DNA of 25,518 nucleotides from JAAFHS01 sp046049665 (lineage in GTDB: Bacteria; Pseudomonadota; Alphaproteobacteria; Rhodobacterales; Rhodobacteraceae): contig JBJOQW010000056.1 in NCBI GenBank assembly GCA_046049665.1, positions 1 through 25,518 of the forward strand, in the 5' to 3' direction. Under the pieces are notes generated by a model. The model saw nothing but the letters and a program-made list of their open reading frames with translations. It was not told where the DNA came from and made no database searches. This document shows positions 7,008 to 14,211 of this stretch, in pieces. Within the stretch, counting starts at the first letter, position 1, and every line of letters begins with the position of its first letter. The position numbers were made by a program, and so were the translations under genes.

Positions 7008-8012
7008 TCAGTCATAGCGCAGCGCTGTCGCCTTGCCGCGAAAGATCACATAGCTGAGGATGGAATAGGCGATGATCACGGGCAGCACGATGATCGTTCC
7101 CACAAGGATGATGGCCAGACTTTCGGGCGCAGCCGCCGCCTCGTATATGGTGATGGCTTCGGGCACGACATAAGGGAAAAAGCTGTAGGCCATACCCAGA
7201 AAACCCAAGGTGAACAGGGCAATCGTCGCCACAAAGGGTAGCCATGCATAGTGGTCATTGACCATGGGCAGGCGGCGCAGTTTCCACCAGATCAGCACGA
7301 CAAGCATGCCGGACAGGATGGGCAAGGGGGCAAGATACAGCATTTGTGGAAAGCCGAACCATTTGTCAAAGATGCGGTCGCTGACAAAGGGCGTGGCGAG
7401 CGAGATCGCCCCCATGCCAAGAACAACGCCCCAGATGCCGCCCTTGGCCCAGTCCACGGCCTTGCGCTGCAAATCGCCATCGGATTTCAGGATCACCCAT
7501 GTGGCCCCGATAAAGCTGTAGGCGACGGTCAGAAACACCCCGGTCAGCAAAGCAAAACCAACATGCGGCACGGTCCAGGCCAGCCCCATGACATACATGC
7601 CCAGCATGAAGCCCTGGGTCAGGCCGGTCATCAGGCTGCCAATCCAGAAGGCACCATCCCATGCGCGCTTGTGGCCCAAGGGGGCCTTGGCGCGGAATTC
7701 AAAGGCGACGCCGCGCAGGATCAGGCCGATCAGCATGATGGCGACGGGCAGGTAAAGCTGCGTCAGGATCGCACCATGGGCCACGGGAAAGGCCACAAGC
7801 AAAATGCCGATGGCGAGCACGAGCCATGTTTCATTGGCATCCCAGAACGGCCCGATCGACGCCACCATGCGGTCACGTTCCTCTGGTGTGGCGAAAGGGA
7901 ACAGGATCCCCACGCCCAGATCAAAGCCATCCAGCACTACATAGATCAGGATCGAGAGCCCCATGAGGGCGGCAAAGATGAAGGGCAGGTCAAGAGCGGT
8001 GATCGCGGTCAT
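7008..8012 (-). CDS. cydB: Cytochrome bd quinol oxidase subunit II
   Basis: A 334-residue, highly hydrophobic protein with eight or nine predicted membrane helices. It is the second core subunit of the bd-type terminal oxidase, which reduces oxygen to water with electrons from quinol and is relatively insensitive to cyanide. The opening LDLPFIFAALMGLSILIYVV, then LDGFDLGVGILFPF and IGPFWDANETWLVLAIG, are standard CydB marks. Its ATG overlaps the end of cydA by four bases (ATGA), so the two are co-translated. Downstream on the minus strand I find no short cydX-like reading frame (expected start MWYF). The shorter length compared with E. coli CydB fits the CIO type. Confidence 0.95.
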   Translation of the reverse strand: MTAITALDLPFIFAALMGLSILIYVVLDGFDLGVGILFPFATPEERDRMVASIGPFWDANETWLVLAIGILLVAFPVAHGAILTQLYLPVAIMLIGLILRGVAFEFRAKAPLGHKRAWDGAFWIGSLMTGLTQGFMLGMYVMGLAWTVPHVGFALLTGVFLTVAYSFIGATWVILKSDGDLQRKAVDWAKGGIWGVVLGMGAISLATPFVSDRIFDKWFGFPQMLYLAPLPILSGMLVVLIWWKLRRLPMVNDHYAWLPFVATIALFTLGFLGMAYSFFPYVVPEAITIYEAAAAPESLAIILVGTIIVLPVIIAYSILSYVIFRGKATALRYD

Positions 8013-9385
8013 TCTGCAGCCACCATGGCGGCTGCCCCTTGGGTGCGCGGATCAGGGCCAAGGCTTTCACCCTTTGCGGCCTTGCGGGCCATGTAGGTGA
8101 TCACACCCATATACGCCAGCATCAGGGCAGCATAGACCACAAGGTAAGCAATCAGCGTTGACAGAACCATGCCCGCGCCAACCGGGGCGACGGCCTGTTC
8201 AGTTGTCAGCACACCCTGCACAAGCCATGGCTGACGGCCGATTTCGGTGGTGTACCAGCCCGCCAGCGTGGCGACCCAGCCCATGAAGGCCATGCCGGAC
8301 ATGCCCATCAGATAGACTTTCGGCATGCCATCCACGCCGCGCCGCCACAGCATGAAGGACCCGGCCCAAGACATGACAAGCATCAGCATGCCCACGCCGA
8401 CCATGATGCGGAAGGACCAGAAGACAGGGGCCACAGGCGGGTGCAGAACGGTGCCGTCTTCGGCGACAAAGTCATTCAGGCCCGGCACAACGCCCGCAGG
8501 GTCATGCTTGAGGATGATGGAGGCAAGGCTGGGGATGCCGATTTCAAAGTCGTTCGAACGCGTTTCCTCATTCGGCATGGCGAACAGCAGCAGCGGCACG
8601 TTGCCTTGGGTTTCCCAGTTGCCCTCCATCGCGGCAACCTTCTGGGGCTGGTATTCCAGCGTGTTCAGACCATGCATGTCACCGGCAAGGATCTGGACGG
8701 GGATCAGCAGCGCACCCATGATCACGCCGGTGCGGAAGGTTGATTTCGTGCCCTCGGCGCGGTCTTTCATGAGCAGGCGCAGGGCGCTGATCCCGGCCAG
8801 CAGGAAGGCGACGGTCAGGCCGGATGCCAGCAGCATATGCACAAGGCGGTAGGGCATGGAGGGGTTGAAGACGATGGCGGCCCAGTCGGTGGCATGCACG
8901 ATGCCATCGCGCAGCTCATACCCCTGGGGGGTGTGCATCCACGAGTTCAGCACGATGATCCAGAAGGCAGACATGGTGGTGCCGAAGGCGACAAGGAAGG
9001 TGGCAAGGGTATGGACCCATGGTTTCACACGGGATGCGCCGAACAGCATGATGCCAAGGAAGGCAGCCTCAAGGAAAAAGGCGGTGAGCACTTCGTAAGC
9101 AAGCAGGGGGCCTGCGACGTTACCGACGGTTTCCATGAAGCCGGGCCAGTTGGTGCCGAACTGGAACGACATGGTGATGCCGGACACAACGCCCATGGCA
9201 AAGGACAGGGCAAAGACCTTGACCCAGAACATGTAGGCATCCATCCACTTGACATCGCCCGTGGCATTGAAGCGCAGCTTGAAGAACAGCAGGACCCAGC
9301 CAAGCGCGATGGTGATGGTGGGAAACAGGATGTGGAACGAGATGTTCGCACCAAACTGAATGCGCGAAAGAATAAGGGCGTCCAT
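8009..9385 (-). CDS. cydA: Cytochrome bd quinol oxidase subunit I, short Q-loop type
   Basis: A 458-residue membrane protein binding the oxidase haems. Residues that match the E. coli ligands are His18 (active-site haem), His183 and Met328 (haem b558), and Glu98 and Glu106 of the proton path. The Q-loop opens with GDMHGLNTLEYQPQKVAAM and contains Lys249 and Glu254 of the quinol site. GRQPW at 383-387 is the family signature. The spacing between these anchors shows the roughly 60-residue Q-loop insert of E. coli CydA is missing, which is the short or CIO-type form. The start MDALILSRIQFG is fixed by family alignment and by AGAGGA upstream; the open frame beyond it is not coding. It forms a bicistron with cydB. 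Confidence 0.96.
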   Translation of the reverse strand: MDALILSRIQFGANISFHILFPTITIALGWVLLFFKLRFNATGDVKWMDAYMFWVKVFALSFAMGVVSGITMSFQFGTNWPGFMETVGNVAGPLLAYEVLTAFFLEAAFLGIMLFGASRVKPWVHTLATFLVAFGTTMSAFWIIVLNSWMHTPQGYELRDGIVHATDWAAIVFNPSMPYRLVHMLLASGLTVAFLLAGISALRLLMKDRAEGTKSTFRTGVIMGALLIPVQILAGDMHGLNTLEYQPQKVAAMEGNWETQGNVPLLLFAMPNEETRSNDFEIGIPSLASIILKHDPAGVVPGLNDFVAEDGTVLHPPVAPVFWSFRIMVGVGMLMLVMSWAGSFMLWRRGVDGMPKVYLMGMSGMAFMGWVATLAGWYTTEIGRQPWLVQGVLTTEQAVAPVGAGMVLSTLIAYLVVYAALMLAYMGVITYMARKAAKGESLGPDPRTQGAAAMVAAE

Positions 9386-9513
9386 GCTGCGGTCCTCTAT
9401 TTGGCCTGATCGGCATATAGTTGCTGCAGTGCAGAAGTCACCCAAGGAAGGTTTGCCATATGGTCGCAGGGGCTGGCTGTGCAACGGCGTGCCAAGGCAG
9501 CCGTCAAACGGGC
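9386..9513 (-). promoter_or_regulatory. Leader and presumed promoter region of cydAB
   Basis: 128 bp between moaA and cydA on the same strand. It holds a short palindrome, CTGCA-G-TGCAG (9424-9434), 39 bp upstream of the cydA start. I looked for a canonical FNR box (TTGAT-N4-ATCAA) and found none. Confidence 0.35.
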
Positions 9514-10515
9514 CTAACCGCCGGTATGGCTCATGTGGCGGGTGATCTGGCCCGTAACCTTTTGGCGGGTATAGTCGAAATCATGGCCCTTGGGTTTGCG
9601 GGCAATTGCGGCGCGGATGGCCTGTTCGAGGGCTGCATCATCGGGGCTGGCGCGCAGGGGGCTGCGCAGATCGGCCATGTCTTCCTGGCCAAGGCACATG
9701 TACAACTCACCTGTGCAGGTCAAGCGCACGCGGTTGCAGCTTTCGCAGAAGTTATGCGTCAGCGGCGTGATGAAGCCGATCTTCTGGCCGGTTTCATTGA
9801 TACGCACATAACGGGCCGGGCCGCCGGTACGCTCGGCCAGATCGGTCAGGCTAAAGCGTTCGGCAAGGCGCGCGCGCAGGTCCCTCAGCGACCAGTACTG
9901 ATCCAGCCGCAGGGGTGACATATCCTCGCCCATGGGCATGACTTCGATGAAGGTCAGGTCGTGGCCTTCACCGGCGCACCAGTCAAGCAGGCTGAAAAGT
10001 TCATCTTCATTGAACCCCTTCAGCGCCACGGCATTGATCTTGACGCGCAGGCCCGCAGCCGTGGCGGCCTTGATGCCTTCCAGCACCTGCGGCAGGCGGC
10101 CCCAGCGGGTGATCTGGGCAAACTTCGCCTCATCCAGCGTATCAAGCGAGACGTTGATGCGCTTGATGCCACAGGCGGCAAGATCGGCGGCATAGCGTGC
10201 AAGCTGGCTGCCATTGGTGGTCAGCGTCAGTTCCTGCAAGGCGCCGCTGTCCAGATGGCGCGACATGGCGCGGAAGAAGGTGAGGATGCCCTTGCGCACC
10301 AAAGGCTCACCCCCGGTGATGCGCAGCTTTTGCACGCCCATGTCGACAAAGGTGGAACACAGGCGGTCAAGTTCCTCCAGGGTCAGGAGATCGGCCTTGG
10401 GCAGGAACGTCATGTTTTCCGACATGCAATAGGTGCAGCGAAAATCGCAGCGATCGGTGACCGACACGCGCAGGTAACTGATGTCACGGGCAAAGGGATC
10501 GGTCAGCTTTTCCAT
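9514..10515 (-). CDS. moaA: GTP 3',8-cyclase (molybdenum cofactor synthesis)
   Basis: A 333-residue radical-SAM enzyme that converts GTP to 3',8-cyclo-7,8-dihydro-GTP, the first step of molybdopterin synthesis, in the cytosol. The N-terminal SAM-cluster motif is CDFRCTYC (Cys23, Cys27, Cys30). The C-terminal substrate cluster is Cys257, Cys260 and Cys274 (FCESCNRVRLT, then YMC). ITGGEPLVRKG is the SAM-binding stretch. The protein ends in Gly-Gly, the functional tail of MoaA. The start MEKLTDPFARD is set by family alignment; the frame is open for another 287 codons upstream, over the antisense of the lipoprotein gene, but shows no family similarity there. No other moa gene is in the window. 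Confidence 0.97.
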   Translation of the reverse strand: MEKLTDPFARDISYLRVSVTDRCDFRCTYCMSENMTFLPKADLLTLEELDRLCSTFVDMGVQKLRITGGEPLVRKGILTFFRAMSRHLDSGALQELTLTTNGSQLARYAADLAACGIKRINVSLDTLDEAKFAQITRWGRLPQVLEGIKAATAAGLRVKINAVALKGFNEDELFSLLDWCAGEGHDLTFIEVMPMGEDMSPLRLDQYWSLRDLRARLAERFSLTDLAERTGGPARYVRINETGQKIGFITPLTHNFCESCNRVRLTCTGELYMCLGQEDMADLRSPLRASPDDAALEQAIRAAIARKPKGHDFDYTRQKVTGQITRHMSHTGG

Positions 10516-10544
10516 GGGGGAAGGGTAGGCGCAGAAACGCACAA

Positions 10545-10559
10545 CTGCAAGGCTTGCAG
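10545..10559. promoter_or_regulatory. Perfect palindrome in the moaA / lipoprotein divergent gap
   Basis: CTGCAA-GGC-TTGCAG, a perfect 6-3-6 inverted repeat in the 73-bp gap between the divergent moaA and lipoprotein starts, 30 bp from each. The geometry fits a dimeric regulator site. The regulator is unknown. Confidence 0.45.
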
Positions 10560-10588
10560 GGGCACGTTCTGCACAGTAGTCTGGCCCC

Positions 10589-11050
10589 ATGTTTAGCAAC
10601 CGTACCCTTTCTGTCTCGCTGGCGCTGCTGACCCTGTCGGGCTGCGCGTCCTTTGCCCCTGCTGCCGTAGAGCCGCCGCCAGAACCCGCGATTGCAGCCC
10701 CGCCGCCCAATCCCGGCGGCGTTCTGGGGGCCAATGGCCAATCGGCCGATGCGCTTGACCAATCTTCGGACGCCGAAATCGCCGCGGCAACGGCCGCCCC
10801 CGAACCGGCGGCTGAGCGTGAGTTGGGCCGCGTGGTGGTGGCGCTTGGCAGCCCGGCCGAGCAGGGTTTCTGGATCAAGACCCAGCTTGCCGCCGTGCCC
10901 GGCAAAGGGCGTGTGGTCACTTCTGGCGGGCAGTCGGTGAATGTTGACCTGATTCCCGGAACAGGCAGCGCGCTGCTGTCGCTTGCGGCGTTTCGGCAAT
11001 TGGGGCTAAGCCTGACGGATTTGCCGGAAGTAACGGTTTTCGCGAACTGA
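10589..11050 (+). CDS. Small lipoprotein of unknown function
   Basis: A 153-residue protein with a clear lipoprotein signal: MFSNRTLSVSLALLTLSGC, lipobox L-S-G-C at Cys19. Ala at +2 predicts outer-membrane sorting by the E. coli rule. Residues 20-80 are Pro/Ala-rich and probably extended. The C-terminal part (about 85-150) is the better-ordered section, with ELGRVVVALGSPAEQGFWIK and a following LIPGTGSALLSLAAFRQLGL. I believe similar short lipoproteins occur in other Rhodobacteraceae, but I cannot name a function. There is no obvious Shine-Dalgarno just before the ATG. The gene is divergent from moaA and convergent with the AlkD-like gene. Confidence 0.8.
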   Translation: MFSNRTLSVSLALLTLSGCASFAPAAVEPPPEPAIAAPPPNPGGVLGANGQSADALDQSSDAEIAAATAAPEPAAERELGRVVVALGSPAEQGFWIKTQLAAVPGKGRVVTSGGQSVNVDLIPGTGSALLSLAAFRQLGLSLTDLPEVTVFAN

Positions 11051-11093
11051 CGGGGTTTTTTGCTGAAATCCCCGGGGGTTTCACACCCCCCAT

Positions 11094-11130
11094 GCCATTG
11101 GTCTCTTGAACCAATGGCGAGACCAATGGC
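11094..11130. repeat. Three-part inverted/direct repeat able to form two exclusive hairpins
   Basis: GCCATTGGTCTC (11094-11105) pairs perfectly over 12 bp with GAGACCAATGGC (11119-11130). The same left arm can instead pair over 9 bp with ACCAATGGC at 11110-11118. ACCAATGGC occurs twice as a direct repeat (11110 and 11122). It lies between the convergent lipoprotein and AlkD-like genes, so a 3'-end RNA structure is the simplest role; no T-tract flanks it on either strand. A second G/C hairpin (GGGGGT/ACCCCC around 11074-11090) lies just to its left. Confidence 0.6.
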
Positions 11131-11179
11131 AAACCCGTGGGATATTTGTGGACAGATGAAAGCACAAAGAGCGCGTGCT

Positions 11180-11854
11180 TTATGCCAGATACTTTGCGGC
11201 TTCCTTGCGGGCAAAGGATTTGAGTTTGTCGCCATGTTCGGCCAGCCAATCAGCAGTGCGCGGGGCGTCATGCTTTGACAGGTCGCGCAGCCACCAGGCG
11301 ATGGCTTTCTGGATGAACCAGTCACGATCGGGTGCCAGGGCAACGCACCAGCCCAGAACGCGGTCGCGGATGGCACGGTCGGCGTCGGTGGGGTGGTTCT
11401 GCTTGGTCCATGGCAGGGTCATGACCAGTGCGGCGCGGCGGGTCCACATGTTTTCGTGGCCAATCCAGCCTTCGACATGGTCAAGGCGGGCAGGGTCGGC
11501 GACCAGCCGTTTTTGCCCGGCAATGCAGGCATGGTCGGCAAGGGCCCATGCATCAAACTGCGGCACCCAAGCGGCGATCAGCGCCCATGCGGCATCATCG
11601 GGGCGGATGCGCGCCTGCGTCAGCAGTTTGGCAGCGGCAACGCGCGCTTCGTGGATATCGGTGTCCCATAGGTCGGCGGCAAGCTGGATGCGTTGGTCAA
11701 GCGTGGCCGCGGCGCGCCATTCGGCAACCAGTGCCTCGACCTCCGGGACGGGAATGCCAAGGTAGCGGCGGGGGGCCTTGTGATAGGCGGCCATGTCGGC
11801 AGCCTTTGCGGCGTCTGCCTGTGATTCCAGTTGGGCCAGCGCATCTGTGATCAT
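11180..11854 (-). CDS. DNA alkylation repair protein, AlkD-like HEAT-repeat family
   Basis: A 224-residue all-helical protein of the AlkD-like family (HEAT-like repeats). Characterised members excise bulky or positively charged alkylated bases such as 3-methyladenine and 7-methylguanine. Visible marks are MAAYHKAPRRYLGIPVPEVE near the N-terminus, WDTDIHEARVAAAKLL, then WIGHENMWTRRAALV and DWFIQKAIAWWLRDLSKH, the conserved C-terminal helix pair. The length agrees with AlkD. Its ATG overlaps the stop of the upstream PNPOx-like gene (ATGA), so it is the last gene of the glmU-glmS run. Substrate range cannot be inferred, and some members lack base-excision activity. Confidence 0.88.
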   Translation of the reverse strand: MITDALAQLESQADAAKAADMAAYHKAPRRYLGIPVPEVEALVAEWRAAATLDQRIQLAADLWDTDIHEARVAAAKLLTQARIRPDDAAWALIAAWVPQFDAWALADHACIAGQKRLVADPARLDHVEGWIGHENMWTRRAALVMTLPWTKQNHPTDADRAIRDRVLGWCVALAPDRDWFIQKAIAWWLRDLSKHDAPRTADWLAEHGDKLKSFARKEAAKYLA

Positions 11855-12393
11855 GGCGCGATCCCGGTTGGCGCGCCGTCAATGGTCTGGGTGTTGCGCG
11901 TGCTCCAATAGTCACGCAGGCCCGTGTCACCTTTTTCTGTTGCCCAATCGTGCAGAACAGGGCGGTCGGCGACAAAATCCATAAAGGGCACGGCAAAGCC
12001 GCAAGACGATTGCACAAGGTCGATCGCTACATCGAAAATCTGCCGTGCGCCGGGCAGGCCGGGCAGATGCGCCGCAAGGCTGGGCCAATCGGCATCATCG
12101 CGGTGGATGACGCGGGCTGTGCCATAGGCGCGCAGGATCAAGGGGCGCTTTTCGAACCCGCACCACATGAGCGTGATGCGCGGATCGGCGGCCACATGGG
12201 GCGCCGTTTCATTGCCAGAACCGGTCAGGTTCAGCCACAGGATGCGCGTGGGCGACATGACGCGCAGGGCATCCATGCCTTTGGGCGACAGGTTCACGCG
12301 GCCTTGCGCGGGGGCCGTGGCCACAAAGAACAGGTGCTGTTCTGCGATGAACGCGGTCTGATCGGCCTGCAGTTCGCTGTAGCGTTTTCCCAT
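11851..12393 (-). CDS. Pyridoxamine 5'-phosphate oxidase-like flavoprotein
   Basis: A 180-residue protein of the PNPOx-like split-barrel family. It opens MGKRYSELQADQTAFIAEQH and continues with LFFVATAPAQGRVNLSPKGM and ILWLNLTGSGNETAPHV, the usual flavin-binding strands of this subgroup. PRITLMWCGFEKRPLILRAY follows. It is not PdxH itself: the substrate-binding C-terminal region is absent and the family is mostly uncharacterised, with FMN- or F420-linked reductases among known relatives. It starts 3 bp after the glmS stop and overlaps the AlkD-like gene by four bases, so it should be co-expressed with both. Confidence 0.85.
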   Translation of the reverse strand: MGKRYSELQADQTAFIAEQHLFFVATAPAQGRVNLSPKGMDALRVMSPTRILWLNLTGSGNETAPHVAADPRITLMWCGFEKRPLILRAYGTARVIHRDDADWPSLAAHLPGLPGARQIFDVAIDLVQSSCGFAVPFMDFVADRPVLHDWATEKGDTGLRDYWSTRNTQTIDGAPTGIAP

Positions 12394-12396
12394 AAC

Positions 12397-14211
12397 CTAT
12401 TCCACAGTCACGGATTTTGCCAGATTGCGGGGTTGGTCGACATCGGTGCCTTTGGCGATGGCCGTATGGTAGGCCAGAAGTTGCGCAGGCACGGCATACA
12501 GGATGGGCGCAAAAGTTGGGCTGACCTCGGGCATGGTGATGCTGCGCCAGACATCTGTGCCAGCCTCGGCCACGCCTTGTGCATCAGACACCAGCAAGAC
12601 CTTGCCATGGCGCGCCATGACCTCTTGCATGTTCGAGACTGTCTTGTCGAACAACGTATCGCGTGGGGCCAGCACCACAACGGGAACGGCCTCGTCAATC
12701 AGGGCGATGGGGCCATGCTTCAGTTCACCCGATGCATAACCTTCGGCGTGTATGTAGCTGATTTCCTTCAGTTTCAGCGCGCCTTCAAGGGCCATGGGGA
12801 ACATGGCCCCGCGGCCCAGAAACAGCACATCCTGCGCGCGGCTTAGATCATCGGCGATGGCGGCAATGGGCTTGGACAGGGTCAGCGCATGGTTCATCAG
12901 GCCCGGTATGGCGCGTAGTGCAGCAAGGTGTGTGGCAAGGCCCGCGGCATCAAGGCGGCCACGGTCTAAAGCCGCCTTCAGCGCCAGCAGTGCAAGCACG
13001 GTCAACTGGCAGGTAAAGGCCTTGGTCGAGGCGACGCCAACCTCAACCCCTGCCATGATAGGCAAGGAAAGGTCACTTTCGCGGGCAATTGATGAGGTCG
13101 GGACGTTCACAACTGATACGACTTTGGCAACCTTGTCGCGTGTATAGCGCAGGGCGGCCAGCGTATCGGCGGTTTCACCGGATTGCGACACGAAGAGCGC
13201 CCATGAACTGGGCGACATCGGCGGTTCGCGGTAACGGAATTCAGAGGCGATATCCACCTCTGCGGGCAGGCCAGCAATCTGTTCAAACCAATACTTGGCC
13301 ACATGGCAGGCATAGCTGGCCGTACCGCACGCGACAAGCGTGATCCGGTCTACGCCAGTAAAATCAACTGCTTGCGGCAGGTTGATGAAGTCGCCTTGCA
13401 GGTAATGCTTCAACGCATCGGCAATGACGCCGGGTTGTTCGGCAATTTCCTTGGCCATGAAATGCTTGTAGCCGGCCTTTTCGATCCGGGTAGCATCAAT
13501 CTGGATCGTGCTGACGGGGCGGTTGGCAATGCGCCCCTCGGCATCACGGATCTGCGCGCCTGCCCGGGTGATGACCGCCCAGTCACCCTCTTCCAGATAG
13601 GTGATGCGGTCGGTCAGGGGGGACAGGGCAATGGCATCAGAGCCCACAAACATTTCGCCCTCGCCATGGCCGATGGCCAGAGGAGATCCCTTGCGCGCAG
13701 CAACGATCAGGTTTTCTTCGCCGTCAAACAGAAAGCACAAGGCAAAGGCGCCGTGCAAGCGTTTGAGGGTGGCCTCGGCCGCCGCCACGGGATCAAGACC
13801 CTGATCCATGTGCATCTTCGTGAGCAAGGCAACGGTTTCAGTATCGGTTTCCGATTCCCAGGCAAGGCCAGCGGCGGCCAGTTCGGCGCGCAGTTCACGG
13901 AAATTCTCGATGATCCCGTTGTGCACGACGGCCACGGCACCGGCCTTGTGCGGGTGGGCGTTGGTGACGGTGGCGGCACCATGGGTTGCCCAGCGGGTGT
14001 GCCCGATGCCGGCTTTTCCTGCGAGCGGCTGATGCACCAGCAGGTCAGACAGGTTCACAAGTTTGCCCACGGCGCGGCGGCGATCAAGCGTGCCATTGTG
14101 AATGGTGGCGATGCCGGCGGAATCGTAACCGCGATATTCCAGCCGCTTGAGGCTTTCGACCAAAAGCGGGGCAACTTCATGATCGCCAAGAATGCCAATA
14201 ATTCCGCACAT
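12397..14211 (-). CDS. glmS: Glutamine-fructose-6-phosphate aminotransferase (isomerizing)
   Basis: A 604-residue cytosolic enzyme that makes glucosamine-6-phosphate from fructose-6-phosphate and glutamine, the entry step to UDP-GlcNAc, peptidoglycan and LPS. It starts MCGIIGILGD, with Cys2 as glutaminase nucleophile. The N-terminal glutaminase domain covers about residues 1-240 (HTRWATHG, HNGIIENFRELR). Two SIS sugar-binding domains follow (LVACGTASYACHVAKYW, SQSGETADTLAALRY, FLGRGAMFPMALEGALKLKE), and the end DQPRNLAKSVTVE is canonical. The gene starts directly after the glmU stop codon with no spacer. There is no 5' leader here long enough for a glmS ribozyme, which is in any case a Gram-positive feature. 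Confidence 0.98.
   Translation of the reverse strand: MCGIIGILGDHEVAPLLVESLKRLEYRGYDSAGIATIHNGTLDRRRAVGKLVNLSDLLVHQPLAGKAGIGHTRWATHGAATVTNAHPHKAGAVAVVHNGIIENFRELRAELAAAGLAWESETDTETVALLTKMHMDQGLDPVAAAEATLKRLHGAFALCFLFDGEENLIVAARKGSPLAIGHGEGEMFVGSDAIALSPLTDRITYLEEGDWAVITRAGAQIRDAEGRIANRPVSTIQIDATRIEKAGYKHFMAKEIAEQPGVIADALKHYLQGDFINLPQAVDFTGVDRITLVACGTASYACHVAKYWFEQIAGLPAEVDIASEFRYREPPMSPSSWALFVSQSGETADTLAALRYTRDKVAKVVSVVNVPTSSIARESDLSLPIMAGVEVGVASTKAFTCQLTVLALLALKAALDRGRLDAAGLATHLAALRAIPGLMNHALTLSKPIAAIADDLSRAQDVLFLGRGAMFPMALEGALKLKEISYIHAEGYASGELKHGPIALIDEAVPVVVLAPRDTLFDKTVSNMQEVMARHGKVLLVSDAQGVAEAGTDVWRSITMPEVSPTFAPILYAVPAQLLAYHTAIAKGTDVDQPRNLAKSVTVE

Noticed and set aside
7251..8096. Long plus-strand open frame opposite cydB (281 residues)
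   Set aside because: The translation is rich in His, Gln, Gly and Asp, typical of the antisense of membrane-protein codons in G+C-rich DNA; cydB on the other strand is certain.
9386..9513. FNR box upstream of cydA
   Set aside because: I searched for TTGAT-N4-ATCAA and close variants on both strands and found none that holds both half-sites.
9514..11376. Very long minus-strand reading frame extending MoaA by 287 residues at the N-terminus
   Set aside because: The extension runs antisense through a well-formed lipoprotein gene, has no family similarity and is not needed for MoaA, which starts at MEKLTDPFARD with normal length.
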